The notes beneath the pieces are model-generated. The model was not told the origin of the DNA. It worked only from the letters and a program-made list of their open reading frames with translations, and did no database searches. Below, in pieces: positions 44,769 through 53,183 of a stretch of DNA of 64,000 nt. Positions within the stretch are counted from its first letter, which is position 1, and every line of letters starts with the position of its first letter. The stretch is taken from assembly GCA_963782255.1 (NCBI GenBank), contig CAWAIS010000001.1, forward strand, positions 930,001-994,000. The letters run 5' to 3'. The translations under genes and the position numbers were made by a program. Source of the DNA: Roseiarcus sp963782255 (GTDB lineage: Bacteria; Pseudomonadota; Alphaproteobacteria; Rhizobiales; Beijerinckiaceae).

Positions 44769-46628
44769 GGCGAGTGGCGCGGGGGAGTTTCACCCCCGCG
44801 CTCTCTTAGAACCGGACGTGATACTCTCGCATCATCCGGCTCCCATTGTTCGGCCGTGTCCATGGAGCAGAGGCCAATGGGCGAACAACCGAGGCTGACG
44901 TTGAGCGATGCGCGCAAGCCAGTGTCGGGAACGCCGCTTGTGTCTGCGTAGGGACTTGTACTTTCCGGAGGCCCATCGCGCCAAGTATCGCTCGATGTTC
45001 CACAGGGTGGGATAGAGTGCCGAAGGACAGAACCGTCCATAATAGTTGACCCAGCCGCGTATGCTCGAGTTGAACATCCGTGCCAGATCATCCAGGGCCC
45101 TGTCACTACGCAGGTGCATCGACCAACTACGGATGGTTCCGCGGATCGCCTTGAGCGCCTTCGGGCTGGCGGCGGGACTGAACGAGACGCCATGCCTCCG
45201 GCCCTCTTGTTCACCAGCCTCGGCCTGAACGTATAGCCGAGAAAGTCGAACTTGATGATCGGGTGCGTGTCACGTCGGCTTTCATCTCTGCAAAAGACAA
45301 TTTTGGTCTTGTCAGGATGAAGCGTCAGTCCGCAGTCAGCAAAACGCGCGCCCAGAGCTGCCCGAAGCGCCACCGCTTGGCCCTCCGTCCTGCAGTGACA
45401 GATCGCGTCGTCGGCATAGCGTTCGAACGGAATGTCCGGGAAGTTCCGACCCATCCACATGTCGAACGCATAGTGAAGAAAGAGGTTTGCCAGGAGGGGG
45501 CTGATCACCCCGCCCTGCGGCGTTCCTCGTTCTCGCCCGACGAGACTCCCGTCCGGCATCTGCACCGGCGCTTTCAGCCATCTGTCGATGTATAGAAGCA
45601 CCCACGGGCAATTGGTGTGCTTGCGCACCGCCCGCATCAGAAGTTCCGGTTCGATGCTGTCGAAGAAGGCCTTGATGTCGAGATCAAGAACCCAGTCGTG
45701 ACGCCAGCATCGCTGCCGCGCCACGCCGATCGCATCGAGCGCCGAATTGCCGGGCCGGTATCCATAAGAATCCGGGTGAAATTTGGGTTCCACCATAGGT
45801 TCCAGGTGGCGTTTGACCACCATCTGCGCGATGCGATCCGCCACCGTGGGGATGCCCAGCGGTCGCGTCTTGCCATCGCTCTTCGGTATATCGACCCGCC
45901 GCACCGGCGGCGGAAAGTAGCTGCCCGACGTCAGTCGATTCCAGAGCTTGTAGAGGTTGTTCGCAAGATCAGCCTCAAAGTCCGCAATCGTCTGACCGTC
46001 TACGCCAGCCACCCCTTGGTTTGCTCTGACCCTCTTGTAAGCTTCCCATACCTCCCTTTTCGGAATTGAATACGGCTTTGCTCTATCCATGAGGATCCTC
46101 CCGTCGCCGGTTGTCCTCATTCCAGAGCTGAACAACGCAACCCCTTCGCTCCAGCCCCATTACAGGACCTTCAACACTACTACGGGTTGCTCCGCCCCTG
46201 TGCCCCGCCTCGGTAATCTCACCCTCATAGGGACCGCCTATTTGGGTTTCTCCCTTAGCATCGGGGCGACAGGTTCCCGCGTTCCACACGGAAGCCTGGT
46301 TAAGAGTCACGCCGCCTTCATGCCGGATGCCGCCTGGGCAGAAATCAGGCCGCCCCCCAGGCTCGTCCCAGGTTAACGAATTCCCCCTGGTTTCGACATC
46401 GTCTTGCACTTTTCGACACTTCATCAGCGGTTCGCTTGCGCTCGTCTCTCTAACCCTCACCTGACGGACTGAAGTCCGCCTTTTCCTGCAACGCTCACCA
46501 CCACGGCTCTTTACCGTCGCAGCTTGCAGTGGTTTGAAGCCTACCCCTGACGGTCGGCTTCGAGGGGCCTGCCCTCATCTTCCATGCAGCTCGGCCACCA
46601 CATCACTGCGGAAGCCTTCGCGGCACAC
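44769..46628 (-). ncRNA. Group II intron (1860 bp), copy 2
   Basis: It is the same intron as at 29725-31585 but in inverted orientation and one base shorter. The 5' junction is GACGAGG|GTGTGCC and the 3' junction CTCGCC|TCTATCTG. Joining the exons gives DEVYLKIDG, the expected IS6 sequence, so the insertion is at the identical codon position. The missing base lies in the RT gene near 45190. Confidence 0.85.
44832..46090 (-). pseudogene. ltrA: Group II intron reverse transcriptase/maturase, frameshifted copy
   Basis: From ATG 46090 it is the same protein as at 30263 (one visible change, YRPGNSALDA for YRPGKSALDA), including YADD. A one-base deletion near 45190, after NKRAGGM, then throws off the frame. 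The maturase domain continues out of frame (IRGWVNYYGRF) to 44832. This copy should be defective in the maturase region, although copy 1 could supply the protein. Confidence 0.85.
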
Positions 46629-46861
46629 CCTCGTCCAGATGCCAAGTCGTATGAGGCTTCAGACGACGCTTTCGCAGGTCGGCGGCGATCATAGGTCCGA
46701 ATGGTTCACCCAACGCCGAACCGTCTCGTAAGACACCGCCACTCCGCGTTCCGCCAACAAATCTTCGACGTCGCGCAGGCTGAGGGTGAACCGGAGGTAA
46801 AGCCATATCGCTTGCTGAATGATCTTGGGCGGGAAACGATACCCGCTGTAGCTGACCTTGT

Positions 46862-47626
46862 TCATCCGCGTGGGGCTACCCGGCCACGGAGAACCCCGCA
46901 AGCCCGGATCGCCGTGACAATCCCCTTCTGACGCTTCTTTTTCTTTGAGCGTGCATCGCTTCGGACGAGAAGCGAGTCCGCGCTGAGGTCCAGCGGCGCG
47001 ACCGGCTCAGACAGAAGCGTTTCGGCGTGAACCGGGTCGAGCCCCAGAGAGCGCGCAAGCGCGAGCAGCATGGCGCTCAAATAGGCGTCGTCCGCACGGC
47101 CGGCGGAAATACGCGCAATGGCAATTAGTCCGGCGCCGACCACCATGTCCAGCGCGACCCCGACGTTTGCGTCGACAAACTCGCCCGCCGCGATCCCTTC
47201 CGCAATGTGGATCGGGATGTACTTGTAGACCAGGGCGTCGGGCCCGATCGCCTGCGGGCCGACGCGCGCGATGAACCGTGCGAAGAGCGGATAGCGGCGC
47301 GCCGTGTCCAGGTAAAGGCGCAAGCCGGTGAACAATCGCGCCGCCGGCGAGGGAACCCCCTTCACCCGCAACTCGACGAGCTCGACCACTTCGTTGCCGA
47401 GCGCCCGAATCGCCGCGACGAGCAATTCGGCGTTGGTGCGAAAGTAATTGTAGAAGGTGCCGCGCGAGACCCCCGCGGCCGCAATGACGTCTTCGATCGC
47501 CGAGGCGTCAACTCCCTTTTCAGCGAAGACAAGAAGGGCGCTTTCGACAAGCTTGCGGCGCATGCGCGCCCGCCGCTCGGCCGCGACCCTCGGCCGGTGA
47601 TCAATGGCGACAGGCGATTCCAGCAT
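46862..47626 (-). CDS. TetR/AcrR family regulator of the meta-cleavage operon
   Basis: Residues 20-70 form the TetR helix-turn-helix (KLVESALLVFAEKGVDASAIEDVIAAAGVSRGTFYNYF, in outline). The rest is a ligand-binding helical domain. It is divergent from the catabolic operon and separated from it by about 130 bases with an inverted repeat, so it probably represses it until an aromatic ligand binds. The last 20 residues (about 46862-46927) derive from the end of the second IS6 element, so the native C-terminus was replaced. Whether the regulator still works is unknown. Confidence 0.85.
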   Translation of the reverse strand: MLESPVAIDHRPRVAAERRARMRRKLVESALLVFAEKGVDASAIEDVIAAAGVSRGTFYNYFRTNAELLVAAIRALGNEVVELVELRVKGVPSPAARLFTGLRLYLDTARRYPLFARFIARVGPQAIGPDALVYKYIPIHIAEGIAAGEFVDANVGVALDMVVGAGLIAIARISAGRADDAYLSAMLLALARSLGLDPVHAETLLSEPVAPLDLSADSLLVRSDARSKKKKRQKGIVTAIRACGVLRGRVAPRG

Positions 47627-47675
47627 TTTCGGCTCCTTGGGGCAGGCAATAGCACGTCCGAAATATTTTTCAAGC

Positions 47676-47706
47676 TGACACTTGCATCATAATGACGACA
47701 GTGTCA
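47676..47706. promoter_or_regulatory. Candidate TetR operator
   Basis: TGACACT (47676-47682) and AGTGTCA (47700-47706) form a perfect 7-bp inverted repeat with a 17-base spacer, in the divergent region between tetR and the hydrolase gene. An inner ATGAC-N6-GTCAT palindrome overlaps its right arm. Binding is inferred from position and symmetry. Confidence 0.5.
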
Positions 47707-47757
47707 TATCGTCCTCCGTCGGACGCAATCGCGTCCTTGTCTGGGGAGAAATCGAGC

Positions 47758-48615
47758 ATGAATGCCATTGCGTCCATCGAGCCGGCGCCCGGCCGGATCG
47801 TCCGCGCAGCCGGCCGCGACATCTTCGTCGTAGAGGTTGGCGAAGGCCCGCCTTTGCTCATGCTGCATGGCGGCGGGCCGGGCGCGACCGGCGCGGCCAA
47901 TTTCGTACGCAATATTCCCGCGCTCGCCGAGCGGTTCCGCCTCATCGTTCCGGACATGCCCGGCTACGGCCGCTCGACCAAGGGCCTCGACCGCAAGGAC
48001 CCGTTCGGGGAACTCGCCGGCGCGATGCTAGGGCTCATGGACGCGCTCGGCGTCGCGAAGGCGCACGCGCTCGGCAACTCGCTGGGCGGCGCCTGCGCGC
48101 TGCGCATGGCTCTCGAGCAGCCGGCGCGCGTCGACCGGCTCCTGCTGCTTGGTCCGGGCGGGATCGACACGACGCGCAGCCTGCCGACCGCAGGCCTGAA
48201 AAGCCTGCTCGGCTATTACGCCGGCGAAGGGCCGACCCGCGAAAAGCTCGCGACCTTCCTTCGACAATACCTTGTCTACGACGGCTCCGCGATTCCCGAC
48301 ACGGTGATCGACGACCGTTTCGCGAGCAGCATTGACCCCGAGATCGTCGCCAAGCCGCCGCTCGCGCGTCCCAAGGGTCTGCCGGATTTTCGCGCCATCG
48401 ACTTCACCCGCGATCCGCGCCTGTCGAAGTTGCAAAACCCAACGTTGGTTCTTTGGGGAGTCGAGGATCGGGTCAATCGCCCGAGCGGCGGCCGTTCGCT
48501 GCAAAAGCGCATGCCCAACTGCGACCTCTATCTGTTCAGCCGCACGGGCCACTGGGTGCAGTGGGAGCGCGCGGCCGAGTTCAACGCGGCGACGATCGCC
48601 TTTCTCTCGCAGTGA
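47758..48615 (+). CDS. Meta-cleavage product hydrolase (BphD/HsaD/MhpC-like)
   Basis: The 285-residue alpha/beta hydrolase has the oxyanion motif HGGGPGATG, the nucleophile GNSLGG (Ser108), the acid in LWGVEDRVNRPSG and the His in SRTGHWVQWE. These are signatures of C-C bond hydrolases acting on ring-cleaved 2-hydroxy-6-oxo-dienoates. It releases a carboxylic acid and 2-hydroxypenta-2,4-dienoate from the dioxygenase product. GGGGAGA before ATG 47758 supports the start; an upstream ATG at 47692 lies in the operator and is unlikely. It is the first gene of the operon, 41 bases before the dioxygenase gene. Confidence 0.9.
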   Translation: MNAIASIEPAPGRIVRAAGRDIFVVEVGEGPPLLMLHGGGPGATGAANFVRNIPALAERFRLIVPDMPGYGRSTKGLDRKDPFGELAGAMLGLMDALGVAKAHALGNSLGGACALRMALEQPARVDRLLLLGPGGIDTTRSLPTAGLKSLLGYYAGEGPTREKLATFLRQYLVYDGSAIPDTVIDDRFASSIDPEIVAKPPLARPKGLPDFRAIDFTRDPRLSKLQNPTLVLWGVEDRVNRPSGGRSLQKRMPNCDLYLFSRTGHWVQWERAAEFNAATIAFLSQ

Positions 48616-48656
48616 AACCAGCCGCGCTGCCTGCCGCCAAACTCAACGGAGCCTTC

Positions 48657-49649
48657 ATGAGCGCCACAACAAGTCAAACTCCGCCGCCGTCCGTCTACGG
48701 CGCCGTTCAACTCGGCTACGTCCTCGTCAACTCACCTCGGCTTGCCGATTGGAAACGGTTCGCCGCCGAGGGGATAGGAATGGCCATCGGCAAGGCGACG
48801 CCGACGACCCTGGCGTTCCGGACCGACGCCCACGCGCGGCGCCTGATCGTGCGCATGAGCGCGAAGGAAGACATTGCGCTCGGCTGGAAGGTCGGGGACG
48901 ACGCCGCGCTGCAAACGATCCTCGCGCGCCTTACCGTGCGCAAGATTGCGGTCGAGGAAGTCGCAGGCGAGGAAGCGGCGCTGCGCGGCGTCGCAAAGTT
49001 CTGGCGCTTTCTCGGGCCCAAGCGTCAGGCGTTCGAATTGTTCACCGAGCCCGAGGTCGCGCCGCCGGTGAAAACGCTGGTCAGCGCTTTCGTGACCGGG
49101 GAGCGGGGCCTCGGCCATGTCGCCATCACCACGCGCAGACCGGCGGACATGATCGCGTTCTGGCGGGAGATCTTCGACGCGAAAATCTCCGACTACATCG
49201 AGGACCGCATCTCCGGCGTCGACCTTCATTTCACCTTTCTACGAGTCAATCCACGCCATCACTCGATCGCCGTCGCCGCGACCAAGGGCCTCGCGATGGA
49301 CCCGTTTGCGACAAAAATCCAGCATCTCGAAATGCAGGCGGCGACGCTTGACGACATCGGCGCCGCCTACCGCCGCTGTCGCGCCTTGGGCTTCAAGATC
49401 GCGATGGCGGTTGGACAGCACCCCAACGATCGGGACGTCTCGTTCTACGCGGTGACGCCGTCGGGGTTCTATTTCGAACTCGGTTGGTCATCCGAGGGCG
49501 AGAGCGAAGCCGAGACCTGGCCGCAGGTGACCCACCAGGGCATCAGCGTCTGGGGCCACAAACCTCAAGACCAGACGCTCGGCGACAAGCTCGCGCAGAT
49601 CCGCAACGGCGTGACCTCGCTGTTCCGCACCGAATACTCCCCTTTCTGA
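48657..49649 (+). CDS. Type I extradiol (catechol 2,3-) dioxygenase
   Basis: The 330-residue protein has two vicinal-oxygen-chelate domains. The iron ligands are visible in the second: His154 in GLGHVAIT, His202 in NPRHHSIA and Glu274 in GFYFELGWSSE. This is the two-domain BphC/HsaC class. It opens a catechol ring next to the hydroxyls using O2 and Fe(II), giving the yellow substrate for the hydrolase. The gene starts 41 bases after the hydrolase and ends 30 before the monooxygenase. Preference for alkyl-, aryl- or steroid-type catechols cannot be told from sequence. Confidence 0.9.
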   Translation: MSATTSQTPPPSVYGAVQLGYVLVNSPRLADWKRFAAEGIGMAIGKATPTTLAFRTDAHARRLIVRMSAKEDIALGWKVGDDAALQTILARLTVRKIAVEEVAGEEAALRGVAKFWRFLGPKRQAFELFTEPEVAPPVKTLVSAFVTGERGLGHVAITTRRPADMIAFWREIFDAKISDYIEDRISGVDLHFTFLRVNPRHHSIAVAATKGLAMDPFATKIQHLEMQAATLDDIGAAYRRCRALGFKIAMAVGQHPNDRDVSFYAVTPSGFYFELGWSSEGESEAETWPQVTHQGISVWGHKPQDQTLGDKLAQIRNGVTSLFRTEYSPF

Positions 49650-49679
49650 ACAAGAACCGTCTCTCCGAAGGAAACGCCT

Positions 49680-51413
49680 ATGGACACGCCTCAGGACCTC
49701 TATGACGTCGCAATCGTCGGGCTCGGCCCGACCGGGCTGACGCTCGCCCATCTGCTCGGCCGGCGCGGACTGCGCGTGCTCGCGCTCGAGCGTGAGCCGG
49801 AATTCTACGGCGCGGCCCGCGCTGTCTACACCGACGACGAGTGCATGCGCGTCTTTCAGGCGGCCGGCGTGGCGACGGACGTCGAAGCCGACATGCTCCT
49901 CGACACGCCGGTCCAGTGGGTGCTCGAAGACGGTTCGGTTCTGAGCCAGCTCAGGCGCACCGACCGTCCCTACGGCTGGGCGGTCAGCAATTTCTTCTAC
50001 CAGCCCTATCTCGAAACCAAGATGGAGCGGCTGCTCGAGCGTTACCCAAATGTGACGCCGCTGCGGGGCCGCGAGCTCGTGAGCTTCGCGCAGGACGAGA
50101 CCGGAGTCACGATCGAGCACGCCGCGAGCGCGGGCGTGCGCTATGGCCAGACGAAAGCGGAGACGAAACCATCCGAAGGGACCGTTCGCGTCCGGGCCCA
50201 ATGGCTCGTCGCCTGCGACGGCGGACGCAGCGGCGTGCGCGCGCGTCTCGGCGTAAAAATGACCGGCAAGAGCTTTCCCGAGCCGTGGCTCGTCGTCGAC
50301 ATCAAGGCGAAAGAGGGCGAGGACTGTTTCCGCCACATGCCCTATTTCAACTTCCACTGCGATCCGAAGCAGCCCACCGTCTCCTGCCCGCAGCCGAACG
50401 GCCACCACCGGTTCGAGTTCCTGCTGATGCCCGGCCAGACCAAGGAGCAGATGGAGGATCCGACGACGGTGCGTTCGTTGCTCGCCCAATATGTCGACGT
50501 CGACAAGGTCGAGGTGCTGCGGAGGCTCGTCTATACGTTCAACGCGCTCGTCGCCGAGCGCTGGCGAGAAGGACGCGTGCTGCTCGCCGGCGACGCCGCA
50601 CATATGACGCCGCAATTCATGGGGCAGGGGATGAGCTCGGGCGTGCGCGACGCCCACAACCTCGCCTGGAAGCTCGAGGCGGTGCTCCGCAAGGGGGCCG
50701 ACCCGAAGCTGATCGACACCTACGAGACCGAGCGCAAGCCGCATGCGAAGGAGATGATCGACATCTCGGTGAGAATGAAGGATTTCGTCTCGATCGCGAA
50801 TCCGTTCCTGGCCGGCTTGCGCAACGTCGTCGTCAAGACCCTCCTGAAGACGCCGAAGGTCGGCGACTATATCCGCGAGGCGCGGTTCAAGCCGCCGCCG
50901 ACCTACCCCAACGGCGCCTATTTCGGGCTCCCGCGGCGACGGCGGAAAGGCGCGGAGGGGCGGCCGATCCCGCAACCGCAGGTTCGCACCTACGAGGGAC
51001 GGCGCGCCCTCCTGGATGATTTTCTCGGCGAGGACTTCGCGCTCGTCGGCAACGCCGTCGACCCGCGCGCGGGCCTCGATGCGCAGAGCCTCGCCGCGCT
51101 GACCGCGCTCGGCGTTCGTTGTGTCGCCCTCTATCCCTATGGCGGCCGGCCTCAGCGCGCGCACGGCGTTGAAGCCGCGGCCCCCTCCGACCTCGCGGAA
51201 GTGGAAGATCTCTCCGGCGAAGGGGTCGCCTGGTTCCGCAGCGTCGGGGCGAAGAAGGGCTCGGTCGCCGTCATCAGGCCCGACAAGTTCGTCTACGCTT
51301 TGGCGCCGGCGAGCGGAGCCGCGGACATCGTCACGCATGTGCTGCGCGCGATGAAGGCCGACCGCGCCCCGACCGTGAACGCTCCTGAAATACGTCTGCG
51401 GACTGCCGCCTGA
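49680..51413 (+). CDS. mhpA: FAD-dependent aromatic monooxygenase (MhpA-like)
   Basis: The 577-residue flavoprotein hydroxylase has an N-terminal FAD-binding GLGPTG motif, the DG motif (LVACDGGRSGVRARLG) and the GD motif LLAGDAAHMTPQFMGQGM. A C-terminal thioredoxin-like domain matches the longer MhpA/PheA group. It would add a hydroxyl to a phenolic substrate with NAD(P)H and O2, giving the catechol cleaved by the dioxygenase. The closest described role is 3-(3-hydroxyphenyl)propionate hydroxylase, but the substrate is inferred. AAGGAAA precedes the ATG. Confidence 0.88.
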   Translation: MDTPQDLYDVAIVGLGPTGLTLAHLLGRRGLRVLALEREPEFYGAARAVYTDDECMRVFQAAGVATDVEADMLLDTPVQWVLEDGSVLSQLRRTDRPYGWAVSNFFYQPYLETKMERLLERYPNVTPLRGRELVSFAQDETGVTIEHAASAGVRYGQTKAETKPSEGTVRVRAQWLVACDGGRSGVRARLGVKMTGKSFPEPWLVVDIKAKEGEDCFRHMPYFNFHCDPKQPTVSCPQPNGHHRFEFLLMPGQTKEQMEDPTTVRSLLAQYVDVDKVEVLRRLVYTFNALVAERWREGRVLLAGDAAHMTPQFMGQGMSSGVRDAHNLAWKLEAVLRKGADPKLIDTYETERKPHAKEMIDISVRMKDFVSIANPFLAGLRNVVVKTLLKTPKVGDYIREARFKPPPTYPNGAYFGLPRRRRKGAEGRPIPQPQVRTYEGRRALLDDFLGEDFALVGNAVDPRAGLDAQSLAALTALGVRCVALYPYGGRPQRAHGVEAAAPSDLAEVEDLSGEGVAWFRSVGAKKGSVAVIRPDKFVYALAPASGAADIVTHVLRAMKADRAPTVNAPEIRLRTAA

Positions 51414-51445
51414 AGCCTCGCACTGATCAGAAGAAGGAACGCGCC

Positions 51446-52240
51446 TTGACTCTTGAAGCCTCGCGAGCGGTGGCGGACAAACTGTTCGCCGCCCATAACT
51501 CGAGAACGCCGATTCCGCCGGTGCGGGAGATGCTGCCCGCCGACGCGATCGACCTCGCCTATGCTGCGCAGGAGATCAATACCGAGCGGCGGCTGAAGGA
51601 GGGGCGCCGGCTGGTCGGCCGAAAGATCGGTTTGACCTCGCTCGCGGTCCAGCGCCAGCTCGGGGTCGATCAACCTGACTACGGCATGCTGTTCGACGAC
51701 ATGGCCGTTCCCGACGGCTGGGACGTGGCCTGCGCCCAGCTGATCCAGCCCAAGGTCGAAGCCGAGATCGCCTTCGTCATCGGGCGCGACCTCGATGACG
51801 AGCATCTGACGGTCGCCGACGTCCTGCGCGCGGTCGAGTTCGCCCTGCCGGCGATCGAGATCGTCGATTCGCGCATTGCCGACTGGAAGATCGGCATTCT
51901 CGACACGATCGCCGACAACGCGTCTTCCGGCCTCTATGTGCTCGGCGCCTCGCCGAAGAAGCTCGACGGCCTCGAGCTGCGTCTCTGCGGCATGGTGATG
52001 GAGATGGGCGGCGAGGAAGTTTCGGTCGGGGCCGGGGCGGCCTGTCTCGGCGATCCGCTGTCGGCGACGCTCTGGCTCGCAAAGACCATGGCGAAAGTCG
52101 GACGGCCGCTGAAGGCGGGCGACACGGTCATGTCGGGCGCGCTCGGGCCGATGGTCACGGTCAAGCGCGGCGAAGTCTACGAGGCGCGCATCTCCGGCCT
52201 CGGCTCGGTGCGCGCGGCGTTTGCGAAGGGTGAGGCATAA
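51446..52240 (+). CDS. mhpD: 2-hydroxypenta-2,4-dienoate (2-keto-4-pentenoate) hydratase
   Basis: The 264-residue protein matches MhpD/BphH-type hydratases along its length: VGRKIGLTSLAVQRQLGVDQPDYG, QPKVEAEIAFVIGRDL with the metal-binding glutamates, ALPAIEIVDSRI and VMSGALGPMV. It adds water to the dienoate released by the hydrolase, giving 4-hydroxy-2-oxovalerate. The start is a TTG at 51446 after AGAAGGA. It is spaced one base from the dehydrogenase gene, so the lower-pathway genes are tightly packed. Confidence 0.93.
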   Translation: MTLEASRAVADKLFAAHNSRTPIPPVREMLPADAIDLAYAAQEINTERRLKEGRRLVGRKIGLTSLAVQRQLGVDQPDYGMLFDDMAVPDGWDVACAQLIQPKVEAEIAFVIGRDLDDEHLTVADVLRAVEFALPAIEIVDSRIADWKIGILDTIADNASSGLYVLGASPKKLDGLELRLCGMVMEMGGEEVSVGAGAACLGDPLSATLWLAKTMAKVGRPLKAGDTVMSGALGPMVTVKRGEVYEARISGLGSVRAAFAKGEA

Positions 52241-52241
52241 G

Positions 52242-53183
52242 ATGGCGAAGATTCCCTGCGCGATCATCGGCTCGGGCAACATCGGCACGGATCTGATGAT
52301 CAAGGTCATGCGCAAGTCGAAGAATCTCGAGATGGGCGCGATGGTCGGCATCGACCCGAAGTCTGACGGCCTCGCGCGCGCCGCCCGCCTCAACGTGCCG
52401 ACCACCCACGAGGGGATCGACGGCCTGCGCAGGCTGCCCAACTACACGGACATCGTGGTCGTGTTCGACGCGACCTCGGCCGGCGCGCATATCCGCAACA
52501 ACGAGATTCTGCAGCGCGACCGCAAGAAGGTGATCGACCTGACGCCGGCGGCGATCGGCCCTTTCACCATTCCGGTCATCAACGGCGACGCGAACATCGA
52601 CGAGCCGAACGTCAATATGGTCACCTGCGGCGGGCAGGCGACGATCCCGATGGTTTACGCGGTCAGGCGCGCGACCAAGCGCGTGATCTGGGGCGAGATC
52701 GTCGCGTCGATCTCGTCGAAATCGGCCGGCCCCGGCACGCGCGCCAACATCGACGAATTCACCGAGACGACTTCGAAGGCGATCGTGAAGCTCGGGGGCG
52801 CCGAGCGGGGTAAGGCGATCATCATCCTCAACCCGGCCGAGCCGCCGCTCATCATGCGCGACACGGTCTTCACCCTGTCCCAGGGCGGCACGCAGGAAGC
52901 GATCGAGAAATCGGTCGAGGACATGGCGGAGGCGGTGCGGAAATACGTGCCGGGCTATCGCCTCAAGCAGAAAGTGCAGTTTGAGCACATCGGCGACAAT
53001 CTGCCGGTGCGCATCCCCGGCGTCGGCCCGTGTTCGGGCCTGAAGACGACGGTGTTCCTCGAGGTCGTGGGCGCGGCGCATTATCTGCCGGCCTATGCCG
53101 GCAATCTCGACATCATGACCTCGGCGGCGCTCACGACGGCGGACCGCTGGGCGGGCCGGCAGCTGGCGAAGGAGGCCGCGTGA
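52242..53183 (+). CDS. mhpF: Acetaldehyde dehydrogenase (acylating)
   Basis: The 313-residue enzyme has the NAD-binding GSGNIGTDLM motif at residues 10-19 and the catalytic Cys129 in MVTCGGQAT. The C-terminal dimer and aldolase contact region is also present. It oxidises acetaldehyde (or propanal) to the acyl-CoA with NAD+ and CoA. In the family it forms a channelling complex with the aldolase encoded next. The two genes overlap by one base (TGATG), which fits equal production. Confidence 0.95.
   Translation: MAKIPCAIIGSGNIGTDLMIKVMRKSKNLEMGAMVGIDPKSDGLARAARLNVPTTHEGIDGLRRLPNYTDIVVVFDATSAGAHIRNNEILQRDRKKVIDLTPAAIGPFTIPVINGDANIDEPNVNMVTCGGQATIPMVYAVRRATKRVIWGEIVASISSKSAGPGTRANIDEFTETTSKAIVKLGGAERGKAIIILNPAEPPLIMRDTVFTLSQGGTQEAIEKSVEDMAEAVRKYVPGYRLKQKVQFEHIGDNLPVRIPGVGPCSGLKTTVFLEVVGAAHYLPAYAGNLDIMTSAALTTADRWAGRQLAKEAA

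Larger units (their letters stand above)
44690..46927 (-). mobile_element. Second IS6-type element, truncated, carrying the group II intron
   Basis: The transposase 5' part lies at 46629-46865 (NKVSYSGYRFPPKIIQQAIWLYLRF...VSYETVRRWV). A one-base loss then shifts the frame before DLRKRRLKPHTTWHLDE. Exon 2 (about 44690-44768) gives VYLKIDGRMVYLWRAVDAEGEVLDVLV and is then cut off. The terminal repeat at about 46927 (GGGATTGTCACGGCGATC, read inwards) is embedded in the 3' end of the tetR gene. The element belongs to a different IS6 subgroup from the 29438 copy. Confidence 0.75.

Noticed and set aside
44861..45619. Forward-strand open frames across the second intron
   Set aside because: They are antisense copies of the reverse transcriptase sequence and also appear antisense to copy 1.
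49488..51338. A 616-codon open frame on the reverse strand
   Set aside because: It is antisense to the flavin monooxygenase gene, which has clear FAD motifs; the reverse frame has none.
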